This document shows positions 1-9,872 of a DNA stretch of 49,197 nucleotides, piece after piece. The first letter of the stretch is position 1. Every line of letters begins with the position of its first letter. Both the position numbers and the translations under genes were made by a program. A model generated the notes under the pieces. That model did no database searches. It was given only the letters and a program-made list of their open reading frames with translations, and was not told the DNA's origin. This DNA comes from Symbiodinium natans (taxonomy: Eukaryota > Sar > Dinophyceae > Suessiales > Symbiodiniaceae): contig CAJNDS010002103.1 of the NCBI GenBank assembly GCA_905221605.1, positions 624,806-674,002 of the forward strand, in the 5' to 3' direction.

Positions 1-37
1 TATTCCTTCATTCTTGTATGCGATCTTCTCCGTGGGG

Positions 38-186
38 ACTCACTGGTGGTTAGCCATGCCCATTCTGATCTTTTCTCCTCTCCCCAGCTTCATCTTTTGA
101 TCTTTTCACGTGAAGGTCTTATTGGTGGCGAGCCATGCCTTCCCAGAAGCTTCCGCCGCAGGGTCTTATTGGTGGCTAGCCAAGCC
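38..186. repeat. Short repeats in the 3' non-coding tail of the element
   Basis: Three imperfect copies of a unit with the core TTGGTGGCNAGCCANGCC lie at about 38-60, 114-139 and 162-186. A weaker relative is near 326-345. They lie beyond the last stop codon of the minus-strand element (382), so they belong to its 3' untranslated part or to an LTR that runs off the window. No matching copy was found near the 5' end at 30.8 kb, so an LTR is not demonstrated. From about 245 to 381 the CTATC motif typical of the element is present three times although no coding frame continues there. Confidence 0.4.
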
Positions 187-381
187 CCGCACCAGAGTCT
201 CACGATAGCCGTTCGTCCACTCACCTCATCATGCGCCATCCATCCGCTCTATCCCCTTGCGCGCGCCACTGGCCATGGCCCGGGCACATGACTTTGCATG
301 TCCCATTCTATCCCCCATGCCGATCCATTGGTGACTAGGCAGCTTTGTGCCATCGTCCTATCCTCGCTCATCGCCAGTTCA

Positions 382-3300
382 TCATGGCCCATCCCTTTGG
401 CGATCGCGTCTCGGCTTCCACGTAAGTGGTCTTCCCTGTTTTCCCTTCCCTCTCACAGGGTCACCTGCAGATACGTCACTTGCATCGTCCCTTACCTCGA
501 CGTCCAAGCTTCCCCTGTTGATCGTGGTTGTCTCCGTGCCCCTGAACTCCGGGTTGAGCGCTTCGCTCATCGCCGACTCGTCCTCCGTCTCTGGACCTGT
601 GGTGTGACCGCCTCTCTGCGCCCGAGCTCTTTCCAACAAAGAGCCCTTTCCTCTCCCTCTATCCACCATCCTTGTCCCTTCCGTGAACCTGGGTACGGCA
701 GGCATCCACCCATATCTTCCCCTTCTATCGTCATTTCTATCCCTGTCTCTTCCTTTTCCCCATCCGCGCGACGAACTTCTTTCGGAACTATCATCACTCA
801 TGGCGTATTTTGGCCACCTGATGGTATCTCTTCTATCCCTATCCAGAGGTGATCGAGTCCTCGCTTTGGGCTCAGCGCCATCATCTCTCGTCCCACCTCT
901 CTCCTTCAATTGAATCGGGTTCGAGCTCTCAGCCCTGGTTGTTGGTTCTTGCTTCCTTCCCGTCTCATCCCTAAGCTCCACGTCCACGGTTCTTGTACTC
1001 CTCGATTCTATCCCTCTTGGCCACCCCTTCTCGTTCAGCTCCACAAGGCTAACACCAGCTATTGGGTATGCCGTACCTGCATTGGCCGCACGTGTTTCCG
1101 GCTGCGCTTCGTCACGAGAGTGTCCAGCGACTCCCATCGACGCCCAATGCATCATCATTCCTCCCATAGGTACAGAGCTCCAGTACACTTCACTCACCGG
1201 GCCTGTCGCTGATCTCTCTCTTCGTAGCCCCAAGTTCCGAATAGCAGAACCAGCCGCATGGCTATATCCATGAAGCTTGTTTTTCTTCCCCTTCACGTCT
1301 TCCCACGTTGCATTGAATGGTATCCCCTCGGTGTCGAGCTTCATGTGCTTCGCCATGGGCTGGTTAGGATCTCGCTTCATCTCCGCAACTATCCTCTCCA
1401 TGATCCCTAGACAACCGTTGGCAGTTTGCACCATCATATCCCTCGTGCTTCTCGCCCACGCACTATTCCCCCATAGAGGCGAATTGAATCCGGCCGCCAT
1501 AGCTATCAGCAATTGATAACTCATAAACTGTCCCCCTCTTCTCAGGCACCCCGCATGCATAGAGAAGAATCTCTGCCTCGCAGTCACTACAGCGCGTGCT
1601 GTAATCGTTTCCAGTGCTTGCTGAAAATCTGAAGCTTCCACTATCTCCGAGTGATCCGCGCCGCTCTGCTTGTATTCGAAATTCAGAATCTTCCCAAATG
1701 ACGTTGCCAACTCTCTATCCAGCACCATCGCGTGAATCGCAGCTTCGTCCACTATGAATCTAAATACCCCCGGTCGTGATGCCGCGACCTCATATTCTGG
1801 CCACAACCCGGCCCTGAAACCTAAATACCAGTCCTCTGCGGGGTTCAAGCTTGCCAGCACTCCTGCCACCACGCCCTGTTCTATCATGTCTATCCTCTCG
1901 GCCACCATTCTGAATGAGATCGCAATTCCTGCGCGATCGAGAGCCTCTTGGAGCTTGGCCTTCCATATCGTTTTCCTTCCCATAGTCGCGTTTCTATCCG
2001 TAATTTCCCACATGTTCATTCCCATCAGGTAGTCCGGATAGGATGGCATAGGCTTGCAACACATCGGGCAGATCACTATTCCCTTCGCCATCCTACAGTG
2101 GCATGCCAAACAATGCACGCATTCTTCCTTCATTTCTGCCACTATCCATCTCACTCTATCACGGTACTCATCTGGTCCCAATGTCCTCGCCAATCTATCC
2201 CTGTTAACCTGCGAGTTTCCTCTCTCATCGTCTACCATCTCCAACTCGCAGTCCCGCATATAGAGAGCCGTGTATGTGTCTTCGAACCAAACAGCCTTCC
2301 AAAATGCCATTGGTACGGGCCCGAGGAGCATGAATCGCCCACTTCTCGTCACGACCACGTCGCCTCCAATTAGCGCGAACATCCTCATGTCTATCGCTAT
2401 GCCAATCTTTCTTCCTCGCACAGCCGCCAACCTAAGCGAGTCGTATAGCCATTCCGGCATCCTTCCTTGCGAAAATTCTATTCCATGTATCTTGCTCACG
2501 TCCGATGGCTCGACAGAGTATTTCGTCCAGTGAGACTTGAGCGTCATCTGTGAGCCTCGCAAAGGATTTCTCATGTCGTCCCGATGCCATCCGTCCACGA
2601 TTACGCCACTATGTCCTGCTTCCGGCCAAACTATCCCGTCCTTCGCGTACTCTTGCCACTGCGCGTCACCTTCAGCCGGGTGTAGCCTGAACCATAGGGA
2701 CTCTCGTTCATCTTGCTGCCGCTCTACTATGTCTCCGGCCCAACTTTTCAGCATCGCGACGTTCCTTGGCATCCTCATACTGCTCGTGGGCTTCACCGCC
2801 AATGGAATGCCCACCTTAATCTCCTTGGTCTTCGGACATCTATACGCCTTGCTGGTGATTTCAATTCCGTAAAACTGTGCCAAGTAGGCAATCCTGTATT
2901 CGTCGCCTCTTCTGAGTCTATACGAGGATCTTTCGTCGACTTCTCTCCTGATCAGCGACCACGCTATCCCTCCTCCGTCGTGTTGTTCTGCCCACAGTGC
3001 ATATTCTATCCCGTTTCCTCTGTCGATTGCGGATCCATCCAACATTGCCTCCTGTGTGTTTCTTCTCATATTCCTCCTATCGCCCCTTTGTACAGGGTAT
3101 GCGTCTCCTCCCCACGCTGCCAACTCCGCCACTAGTCTCGCCATCTCAATGTACACGTTCGCTGGGTACGGCTTCTCTATCTCAATCACTTCCCTCCTTA
3201 TTCCCAACTCATTCAGCGTGGCACCTGTCCATGTCGTCACCGAATCGTTGGATCCCCCCGTCGCCGTAATTAGCTCCTCTGATCTTCCCTTCTCTATCCC

Positions 3301-4941
3301 CATCATCAGCCTCGTCTCATCTGCGAGCCGCGAGATCACCCTATCAAGCACCATCTTATACCTCTCTAGACTCTCCAGCTTCGCCGTCTGCTCCACTATC
3401 GGCAGTAGCACTATCTCTGCATCACTATCCCTCATGATCTCGTTTCCGTCCGCATCACGGTTGCCCGTGGGGACCAGGGTCAGATCCCACCTCCCGTGGG
3501 CCGGATCTCCCTTCACGGTCTTGGACGTCTGCAACATGATCTTCCTGTTGATTTCCCCCATAACAGCCGCATTTCTTCGTTGCACCTCTCGGAAGCTCCT
3601 ACTCATCCTGCTCATTCCGGGCTTGTCCTCTATGTCCCTCATGTCTGCCTTGGCTCTTTTTATCAGGTCTTCTTGGAACCTCCATTCTGCTTCCTCATCA
3701 CCCTTGATCTTCTCCACTTGTTCTCGTTTAATTCCAGCCGAATCCATAATTCCTCTCAAGCACTTTGACGCTGCCATTCCGTATCCTCGTTCTTCCGTAC
3801 TGCTGGTGTCACGGCCAACCTCAAAGGTTTCTTTCACTCTGTATACTCGGGCCCCCTTGACCGGGTTGTCAAGTTCCACCATGGCTGCGCGACCTCCCAA
3901 TGAGTACTGTTCTATCGGGCCTCCGAATTTTCTCGCACTCTCGGGAACCGCACTCTCATAGTCCGTTATCCCAGCGCTGTTCTTTGGGTCGATGGTATCC
4001 ATACTATCATCAGCCGCAGCGTTCTCATCATCCATCTTGTCCGGTTCCTGGCTATCCTTTGTCGAATCCGGTTCAGCCGTCGCGTCCGGCTTTGGCGCTT
4101 CATGCTGGCTTTCCTTCTCTGTTCCCTTGTCTCCAGTGTCCTTCCCCTTCTCTGCTTTCAGGAGCTGATCCTCAAGCTGCTTTATTCTATTCATCGCTTC
4201 CTTCATAGCGGCTTCGCTTTCTTCCACACGACGTCGACTATCCCTGAGCTCTTCTTCCATGGTCTGGTAATTCTTGAGGCGCTCTTCAGCCTGTTCCAAT
4301 TTCTCTTGTGTATTCTTCAACGCGGCCTCGCTCTCTTCCGCCTTTTTCAGGCTATCCCTAAGCTCGTCCTCCTTGGCCTGGTACTTCTTGAGGTTCTCCT
4401 CTGCCTGCTTCTGTATGGTTTCCTTCTCTTTCTCTTCGTCCTTCCTGAGCTTAGCAGTCTCCTGGAGCGTCTTCTTCAATTCCGAAAACTCCTGTCCCTG
4501 TTCCTGCCCAGCCTGTTTAGTGGCTTTGTAATCCTTCTTTAGCTCCTCTAGCTCGGACTCCAGTTCCTTCACTCTTCTATCACTAGCAACCTTGCGCTCT
4601 TCGCTCGTGCTTCCACTGCTGGTCGCTCCACTTCCGCTCGGCGCCGTCCTCTCCATCCTATCCCGGAGTGCCCTGAATTCATCCCTCATCTCGTTAAGGG
4701 CTCCGATTCTCATCAGCTCCTCTCTTCTTTCCCTTAGAAGCACATCGACTTCTGCGGCCAGCTTCGCGTTGTTCTCCGCCGTCCTCTCAAACTCCCTGAC
4801 CTGTCGTGTCAACCGATCACGTTCGTGTACAGCCACGGCCAGCTCCCCTCTCAGCTTTTGGTTCTCTTTCTCAGCGCTCAGGTCTCCTATTCTCCCGCTT
4901 CCCTCACTGCTCTTCTCTCCCCGCCGGGTTTCAACCTTCAT
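382..4941 (-). CDS. Coiled-coil/zinc-cluster protein, last ORF of the giant copia-like element
   Basis: This 1,519-residue frame is not a family I recognise. Residues of about 10-320 are a charged heptad-rich coiled coil (many E, K and L; few G or P), followed by an acidic linker of about 60 residues. The middle is a folded-looking region rich in W, Y and M. A cysteine/histidine cluster at about residues 936-964 (CxxC, CHC, then CPMCC) looks like a zinc ribbon. The C-terminal 200 residues are basic and rich in R, S, D and G, as in nucleic-acid-binding tails. Its ATG overlaps the stop of the preceding ORF by 11 nt in the +1 frame. That ORF ends in coiled coil and this one begins in coiled coil, so the two may form one protein by frameshifting. 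No transmembrane segment or enzyme motif was seen. Structural or RNA-binding roles are possible but unproven. Confidence 0.6.
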   Translation of the reverse strand: MKVETRRGEKSSEGSGRIGDLSAEKENQKLRGELAVAVHERDRLTRQVREFERTAENNAKLAAEVDVLLRERREELMRIGALNEMRDEFRALRDRMERTAPSGSGATSSGSTSEERKVASDRRVKELESELEELKKDYKATKQAGQEQGQEFSELKKTLQETAKLRKDEEKEKETIQKQAEENLKKYQAKEDELRDSLKKAEESEAALKNTQEKLEQAEERLKNYQTMEEELRDSRRRVEESEAAMKEAMNRIKQLEDQLLKAEKGKDTGDKGTEKESQHEAPKPDATAEPDSTKDSQEPDKMDDENAAADDSMDTIDPKNSAGITDYESAVPESARKFGGPIEQYSLGGRAAMVELDNPVKGARVYRVKETFEVGRDTSSTEERGYGMAASKCLRGIMDSAGIKREQVEKIKGDEEAEWRFQEDLIKRAKADMRDIEDKPGMSRMSRSFREVQRRNAAVMGEINRKIMLQTSKTVKGDPAHGRWDLTLVPTGNRDADGNEIMRDSDAEIVLLPIVEQTAKLESLERYKMVLDRVISRLADETRLMMGIEKGRSEELITATGGSNDSVTTWTGATLNELGIRREVIEIEKPYPANVYIEMARLVAELAAWGGDAYPVQRGDRRNMRRNTQEAMLDGSAIDRGNGIEYALWAEQHDGGGIAWSLIRREVDERSSYRLRRGDEYRIAYLAQFYGIEITSKAYRCPKTKEIKVGIPLAVKPTSSMRMPRNVAMLKSWAGDIVERQQDERESLWFRLHPAEGDAQWQEYAKDGIVWPEAGHSGVIVDGWHRDDMRNPLRGSQMTLKSHWTKYSVEPSDVSKIHGIEFSQGRMPEWLYDSLRLAAVRGRKIGIAIDMRMFALIGGDVVVTRSGRFMLLGPVPMAFWKAVWFEDTYTALYMRDCELEMVDDERGNSQVNRDRLARTLGPDEYRDRVRWIVAEMKEECVHCLACHCRMAKGIVICPMCCKPMPSYPDYLMGMNMWEITDRNATMGRKTIWKAKLQEALDRAGIAISFRMVAERIDMIEQGVVAGVLASLNPAEDWYLGFRAGLWPEYEVAASRPGVFRFIVDEAAIHAMVLDRELATSFGKILNFEYKQSGADHSEIVEASDFQQALETITARAVVTARQRFFSMHAGCLRRGGQFMSYQLLIAMAAGFNSPLWGNSAWARSTRDMMVQTANGCLGIMERIVAEMKRDPNQPMAKHMKLDTEGIPFNATWEDVKGKKNKLHGYSHAAGSAIRNLGLRRERSATGPVSEVYWSSVPMGGMMMHWASMGVAGHSRDEAQPETRAANAGTAYPIAGVSLVELNEKGWPRGIESRSTRTVDVELRDETGRKQEPTTRAESSNPIQLKERGGTRDDGAEPKARTRSPLDRDRRDTIRWPKYAMSDDSSERSSSRGWGKGRDRDRNDDRRGRYGWMPAVPRFTEGTRMVDRGRGKGSLLERARAQRGGHTTGPETEDESAMSEALNPEFRGTETTTINRGSLDVEVRDDASDVSAGDPVRGKGKQGRPLTWKPRRDRQRDGP

Positions 4942-7495
4942 TTTCCTCGAGCTGTCTTGTGAGATCCTCTATCTTTGTTTTGTCTTCTGCTGCCTGCGCT
5001 CGCACCTCGGCCGTTATGCCTGCCTTCTCCAGTTTCTCCTCTGCCATCCGGCCTATCACCCACTTGCACTTTTCGACCTCGGATACTTTGTCCGCCAACT
5101 TTGCTATCATCCTGGCAACCACCTCTTCCCTGGGTAGTCCTCGAAGATCTCTCCTGTTCATCACCAGGATGTCCCTCTCGCCCAAGTTGACCTCTGCCTC
5201 CTTCACATTCTTCCACTCTTCGTCTGAGTAGTATTTCCGCCTTTCATGGTCTTCGTCGAACTCCTCACACAGCGGGTCATCTTCATCTTCGTCCACCAGT
5301 CCCACCATGACTAATCTTACCGCAACGTTAGTCAACCTAAATTTCAGCTGTTTGATTCTATCCTCAGCTTCCTGGAGCCTCTCCTTATCCGTCATGTTCT
5401 CCTTTCCCTTCTGCGTGATGACCATCGTTCCATCTATGATCTTCGTCACCACGGACTCCATTGATGTCCTCATTCTATCTGCTGAAATCATAAACGGTCT
5501 ATGTGTAGGCTCCGCCTCCGTGTCGCCGGCCAAGAACCTATCCGCTCTTAAGTTGTCCGGGACCTCCCTGCCATGTTCTATCCTATTAGATCTGATATTC
5601 GCAGTAGGGGCACGATGGGCAGTGATCGGGTTCGCCGCTACCAGCGACATGTTCAGCATTACGGCCTTGGAGCCGTCGGGGTTCTGTCGGACGATCGCGG
5701 TATTGTATTTCCGTTCGTGCCCCATCATCGCTCTCTCTCGCATTCTATCCCACCCCTTTCGCCTATCCTCTTCATCCATTTCCACTACTGCCCTTTCCTG
5801 TCTAATTCTGTACTCCTCCAGAGTCAGCCCCTCCCACAATTCTGGCATTTCTGTGAGAACCAGAGCGGATGCCATCGATCTCATCACATCCCTGACATTC
5901 GTCGCCATCATTTCAGGCCTTTCCAGGGGATGCATCGGCTCCTTCATCGATGCTTCGGCAGCTATCGTCCCCAGCGGTCGAGATCCAAGTCCGTAAAACT
6001 CCACTGCCTCTCGCATGGCCGCATAGAAATCCCTCACCTTAGTGAGCGTTGCTAATCCGTACATCATATGTGGATGGACCATGGGCATCTGATTGGCGCT
6101 CCGCACAACTCCGTCTAAAAGTACCTGTATCGCGTGCAGCTCCGCCATCAATCTATCCCTCCTCTCGTACTGAGGTACCCAGTTCTTGAATATCGCCGAA
6201 GCACACAACTTTGACGCTCTATCCGTTAACGTGACTCTCAACGAATCCACCATGAGGGCGTTCACGAGCTCGTGCGCTGGGAAATACTGAGTTCTCCCCC
6301 GCGCTACTTCCTCAGTGTAGAGGTTCGGATGGTAGTCCCCGTCGTCCATACTCCTCTCTATCATTGCCCTGACTGCCGCCTTCTTCGTCTGTGTCAGGTA
6401 GTCTATGGGGTTGAATACCGTTGCTCCTATCCCCTCACCTTGCTCTCGTGTCCACGTTACCCACGACGTGTTTCTAATCACGGCTCCATCAGCTGAGTGT
6501 ATCATCCAACTTTGTCCCGCTTCTGCCGCTTCAACTATTGCTTCCCACGTCGACCGACGCCTGCCTATCCGGTAGTTCATCTTGTAATGAGGGATCAAAA
6601 TCTTCTCTTTCATTTCCTCCGGCTTGATCACCTCCTGCCAATTCCTACCTCTCTTTTTCACGCCACCGGCCTCTTCGTCTTCCGGCTCGTTGCATTCCTC
6701 GGCAAGGGTGAAGTCAATCAGCTGCAGGTATGCGTACAACCTTCGTTCTATCCTTGACGGGCTCGTTCCCTTATCTCTGATTTCTCCCAGGACGATCTTC
6801 TGCATGGTACATCGGGCCCACACCGGGAGCTTTTTAATCTCCCCTCTTCTCCTATCTGGTTTCCACCTCTGAATGTCCTCCGGTCGGTACCTCGTCTCTA
6901 GCTGTTCCTGCTGTTGCTTCCGGACTACCTCTCCTAGCTTCTCACTCATGACGTTCGCGAACTCCGACCGCCTTCCTTGGAGCTTCTCCACCCTCTTCTT
7001 GATCTCCGTCGCTATCGTTCCTGCTCCAGCACTTTCTAGTCCCTCTATCAGATCTGCGACTGTTACGTCTTTCAGTACCTTGTACATCAGATCCTCCAAG
7101 TTGAAGATGGAGCAATTCACCCCTCTTATCAACAGTCGGTCACTAGCGCAAGGGCCCAGGCGCTGCGTTACCTCCCTCACTCTTTGTGCTCTCAGTTCTC
7201 TATCCAGTTCCATTGGCCCCAGATTGTTCGCTCTGCGTTCTATCGCTATCTCAGTGGCCCTCTTCCACTGCTGCCTTCTTACGTCAGGATTGGCCCTCCA
7301 GAAACCCATGCCTTCAATCCTATAGTCCCTGGCTATCGCCTGTATCTCTTCGCGCCAATTAGGCGACGCTCTCAAGCTCGCGGCCGCCATCCTCAACCGT
7401 CTTGTCAGGTTCCACACTATCCTCCATGAGCTCTGGCGCGTGTGGTCTCTCCAAGCATCTATCCAGATTCCATTCCGGAAGGACTCCACTTTCAT
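4931..7495 (-). CDS. Unrecognised protein, penultimate accessory ORF of the element
   Basis: The frame encodes 854 residues with no family I can name. The N-terminal 450 residues are mixed helical and rich in R, W and E, with many IxRG and WxR patterns. The middle contains MVHPHMMYGLATL and similar hydrophobic patches that are too short or polar to be membrane spans. The last 150 residues are acidic followed by coiled coil, ending LTRQLEENEG directly before the coiled coil of the next ORF. The start lies 137 nt inside the preceding ORF, in the +1 frame, and the stop overlaps the next ORF by 11 nt. Absence of internal stops over 2.5 kb of sequence dense in GATAG, which makes TAG in one frame of three, argues that this frame has been maintained by selection. 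Function unknown. Confidence 0.55.
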   Translation of the reverse strand: MKVESFRNGIWIDAWRDHTRQSSWRIVWNLTRRLRMAAASLRASPNWREEIQAIARDYRIEGMGFWRANPDVRRQQWKRATEIAIERRANNLGPMELDRELRAQRVREVTQRLGPCASDRLLIRGVNCSIFNLEDLMYKVLKDVTVADLIEGLESAGAGTIATEIKKRVEKLQGRRSEFANVMSEKLGEVVRKQQQEQLETRYRPEDIQRWKPDRRRGEIKKLPVWARCTMQKIVLGEIRDKGTSPSRIERRLYAYLQLIDFTLAEECNEPEDEEAGGVKKRGRNWQEVIKPEEMKEKILIPHYKMNYRIGRRRSTWEAIVEAAEAGQSWMIHSADGAVIRNTSWVTWTREQGEGIGATVFNPIDYLTQTKKAAVRAMIERSMDDGDYHPNLYTEEVARGRTQYFPAHELVNALMVDSLRVTLTDRASKLCASAIFKNWVPQYERRDRLMAELHAIQVLLDGVVRSANQMPMVHPHMMYGLATLTKVRDFYAAMREAVEFYGLGSRPLGTIAAEASMKEPMHPLERPEMMATNVRDVMRSMASALVLTEMPELWEGLTLEEYRIRQERAVVEMDEEDRRKGWDRMRERAMMGHERKYNTAIVRQNPDGSKAVMLNMSLVAANPITAHRAPTANIRSNRIEHGREVPDNLRADRFLAGDTEAEPTHRPFMISADRMRTSMESVVTKIIDGTMVITQKGKENMTDKERLQEAEDRIKQLKFRLTNVAVRLVMVGLVDEDEDDPLCEEFDEDHERRKYYSDEEWKNVKEAEVNLGERDILVMNRRDLRGLPREEVVARMIAKLADKVSEVEKCKWVIGRMAEEKLEKAGITAEVRAQAAEDKTKIEDLTRQLEENEG

Positions 7496-9872
7496 CCGTA
7501 GCTATCTTCCCCATTGTCATAATTACGTCCATGAAGTCCAGTTTCGCCTCTGGCTTGTCCACGACCACTATTCCCGCTGCGACCATCAACTCGTGCGGCT
7601 CGAACAAGTCTATCTCCTCCCACGGCATTCCTTCCGCGGCCAATCTCTCTGTCAAACGTGCCACTATCCTCCTGGGGTCACTCTCAGGCAGATAGGAGTT
7701 CTGTACTATAGCCGCCAACGTCACCGAAGGTGGTCTTCCCTTAACCAGAGTGCTGTACTTCCCTACTTCTCCGAGCTCCTTCTCGCACACGGGACAAACA
7801 GCTCCTTCACATGGAAACGCCTCACCATTGCTATCCACCCCCGTGTATCCCAGCCACCAAGCGAAGCATGCATGACAGTGGTATCCCCAGCATATCCGCT
7901 TGAGCCACTCGACCGGTTCGCTGAAACTGTGTATCCCCGATCCTCTCGCGTTGCTGGTCTCCACAGGGTTCTCTCGGGTGACGCTCTCATGAACCACGTC
8001 CGTCAACTTCTTTACGAGCTCGTCCCTCTCTGCTTTCGCTTCGTCCAGCCATGGGAAAGGGAAGTTGTGTCTTTGATTCCACACATCCTCCACTACCCGT
8101 CTATAAATCTCTGGGTTCTGTCGTGCGACGTGACTATCCTCTTCCCTATCGGCTATCGTGTCGGTTCCATGTCCGAACAACTCAGAGAACCCTTGTCCTC
8201 TTTCGTTCTCACTATCCGGCTCTACCGCCTCCATGGCGCCTGCGTCCTCCATTTTGCTATCCATTGCCATGTCCTCGGGTTTTGCCGTATCTCCCTCCTC
8301 ATCTATCTGCATGGTAGCATCCTTTGTTTCTTTGGCATTCGTCCCGTGCTCTTCGGCCTCAGCTACCGAGTCCAGCGGTTCAGGCCTTATCCCTGTGGCG
8401 CTCCTCCTGCCCTTGAGAGCCTCCTTGAGGGCGTCCTCCTTGATTTCTTCTATCCACTGGTAATAATCTGCCGGATAGCCTTGGCCCACACTCTCTATCC
8501 TTCTCATTGAGCTGACAATCTCCTCGAACATTGCGTTATCGTTCCCTATCATCTCCACGACGTCAGTCTCAGGTTTAATCAGCATCATATTCTGAGCTAC
8601 CCACCATGCCATGGTGTTGGCCCATTCCTTCGGGAATTTCATATCCTCAAGCAGCATTGCCCTGACGAACTTGGCTAACCATATTCTCACGACATAATTC
8701 GAAAACTCGATGTTGTTCAGGTGATTCGTACATCCCGACTCGGACCCGAAACCTTGCTTTGTCACCTCTTCCACCAGGTCTGCGATATCCATGCTGTCTG
8801 GATATCCCCCTGTTCCAGCGTCCATCCTCGTCAACACGCGATCTATCAAATGCTCCCCGGCCCTCTGAACTACTTCGAACAGCTTTGTCTCCCACAGCAT
8901 CTCGAGCTCCTCGTATCCTAGGGAGAGCGTCTCTGGTTCTATCATCACGTTGTATATTACCCACCGCATCTCCACCTCGATTTCGTCTGCATCGCTGGAT
9001 GTTGGCTTCACTTTGGATGCGCTTTGCGGCGGTGATACCGGTGAGGGCTTATGTCCTGGCCTGCCAAGTCGGCCACCATCAGCTCGCAACTCCGGCACGG
9101 TCCCCAATATCCCATTCATGCTCATCCACACGCGGTAGAATTGCTCCACCCATTTTCTCATGCCCCCGACGTTGCCCTCAACATTCAATATTCGGCTCCT
9201 CATCAATGTTCCCAGAGCTATCCCAGTGTACGACGGTTCGGCGCCAGGCCTAGTCCCCGACAGTACCTGTGAATCATAGATTCCCGCCTCCACAATGTCG
9301 TACACTTCTTTGGGCGTGATCTCATCGGTAATCTCCCTCGGGCATGTCGCTCTAATCATCCTGCGAATCACCTGTACCACTATCACTGTCCAGGCCATTG
9401 GCGGGGCTCCGTAGCATCGAATCCAGTGCTGTTTATCTATCAAATGTCCCTCTCCTAGTACCTGCCCTGCCGCTGTGTTCTTCGACCATGGGGCTTCGAT
9501 CACGGGTGTTCCCTCACCTTCCATTCTCAATCTCAGCACTCCCCCGCTCTCTCCAGTGCCGACACATTCCACTCTATCCAGTTCCGTTCCGTCGGTAACA
9601 ATTCCCACCGTGCCTCCGGATCCTATAGCCATCGGTCCTTCGCCAATCTCTCCGCCTCTCGATTCCCGTTGTGCCTTTCTATCCATATACTCTTGTTCGA
9701 ACTTGAGGTCGCTGAGGGTCTTGACGTTGCTACCTGTCCCGGCACCACCCTTCCATCTTGGAGCCTGCATGTGCTCCGCCATCTCCACCGTCTCCCACCT
9801 TTTCCCCAGCGCACCTTCTCTTCTCATCTCTGGCCTGCTTTTCTTGTCGTTCGTTCGCGAGCACCTTCGCAC
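7359..9872 (-). CDS. Unrecognised zinc-cluster protein, accessory ORF of the element
   Basis: The frame encodes 837 residues. The centre holds the acidic, serine/alanine-rich region typical of linkers. Residues of about 660-697 carry a Cys/His cluster: CWGYHCHAC, then about 17 residues later CEGAVCPVC. This would bind one or two zinc ions in a RING- or treble-clef-like arrangement. A comparable cluster sits in the last ORF, suggesting related modules. The C-terminal part after the cluster is acidic. The start is 143 nt inside the preceding ORF in the +1 frame and the end overlaps the next ORF by 137 nt, again +1. The first 50 residues are basic and may be translated only as part of a frameshift product. 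No catalytic signature was seen. Confidence 0.55.
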   Translation of the reverse strand: MRRCSRTNDKKSRPEMRREGALGKRWETVEMAEHMQAPRWKGGAGTGSNVKTLSDLKFEQEYMDRKAQRESRGGEIGEGPMAIGSGGTVGIVTDGTELDRVECVGTGESGGVLRLRMEGEGTPVIEAPWSKNTAAGQVLGEGHLIDKQHWIRCYGAPPMAWTVIVVQVIRRMIRATCPREITDEITPKEVYDIVEAGIYDSQVLSGTRPGAEPSYTGIALGTLMRSRILNVEGNVGGMRKWVEQFYRVWMSMNGILGTVPELRADGGRLGRPGHKPSPVSPPQSASKVKPTSSDADEIEVEMRWVIYNVMIEPETLSLGYEELEMLWETKLFEVVQRAGEHLIDRVLTRMDAGTGGYPDSMDIADLVEEVTKQGFGSESGCTNHLNNIEFSNYVVRIWLAKFVRAMLLEDMKFPKEWANTMAWWVAQNMMLIKPETDVVEMIGNDNAMFEEIVSSMRRIESVGQGYPADYYQWIEEIKEDALKEALKGRRSATGIRPEPLDSVAEAEEHGTNAKETKDATMQIDEEGDTAKPEDMAMDSKMEDAGAMEAVEPDSENERGQGFSELFGHGTDTIADREEDSHVARQNPEIYRRVVEDVWNQRHNFPFPWLDEAKAERDELVKKLTDVVHESVTRENPVETSNARGSGIHSFSEPVEWLKRICWGYHCHACFAWWLGYTGVDSNGEAFPCEGAVCPVCEKELGEVGKYSTLVKGRPPSVTLAAIVQNSYLPESDPRRIVARLTERLAAEGMPWEEIDLFEPHELMVAAGIVVVDKPEAKLDFMDVIMTMGKIATDESGVLPEWNLDRCLERPHAPELMEDSVEPDKTVEDGGRELESVA

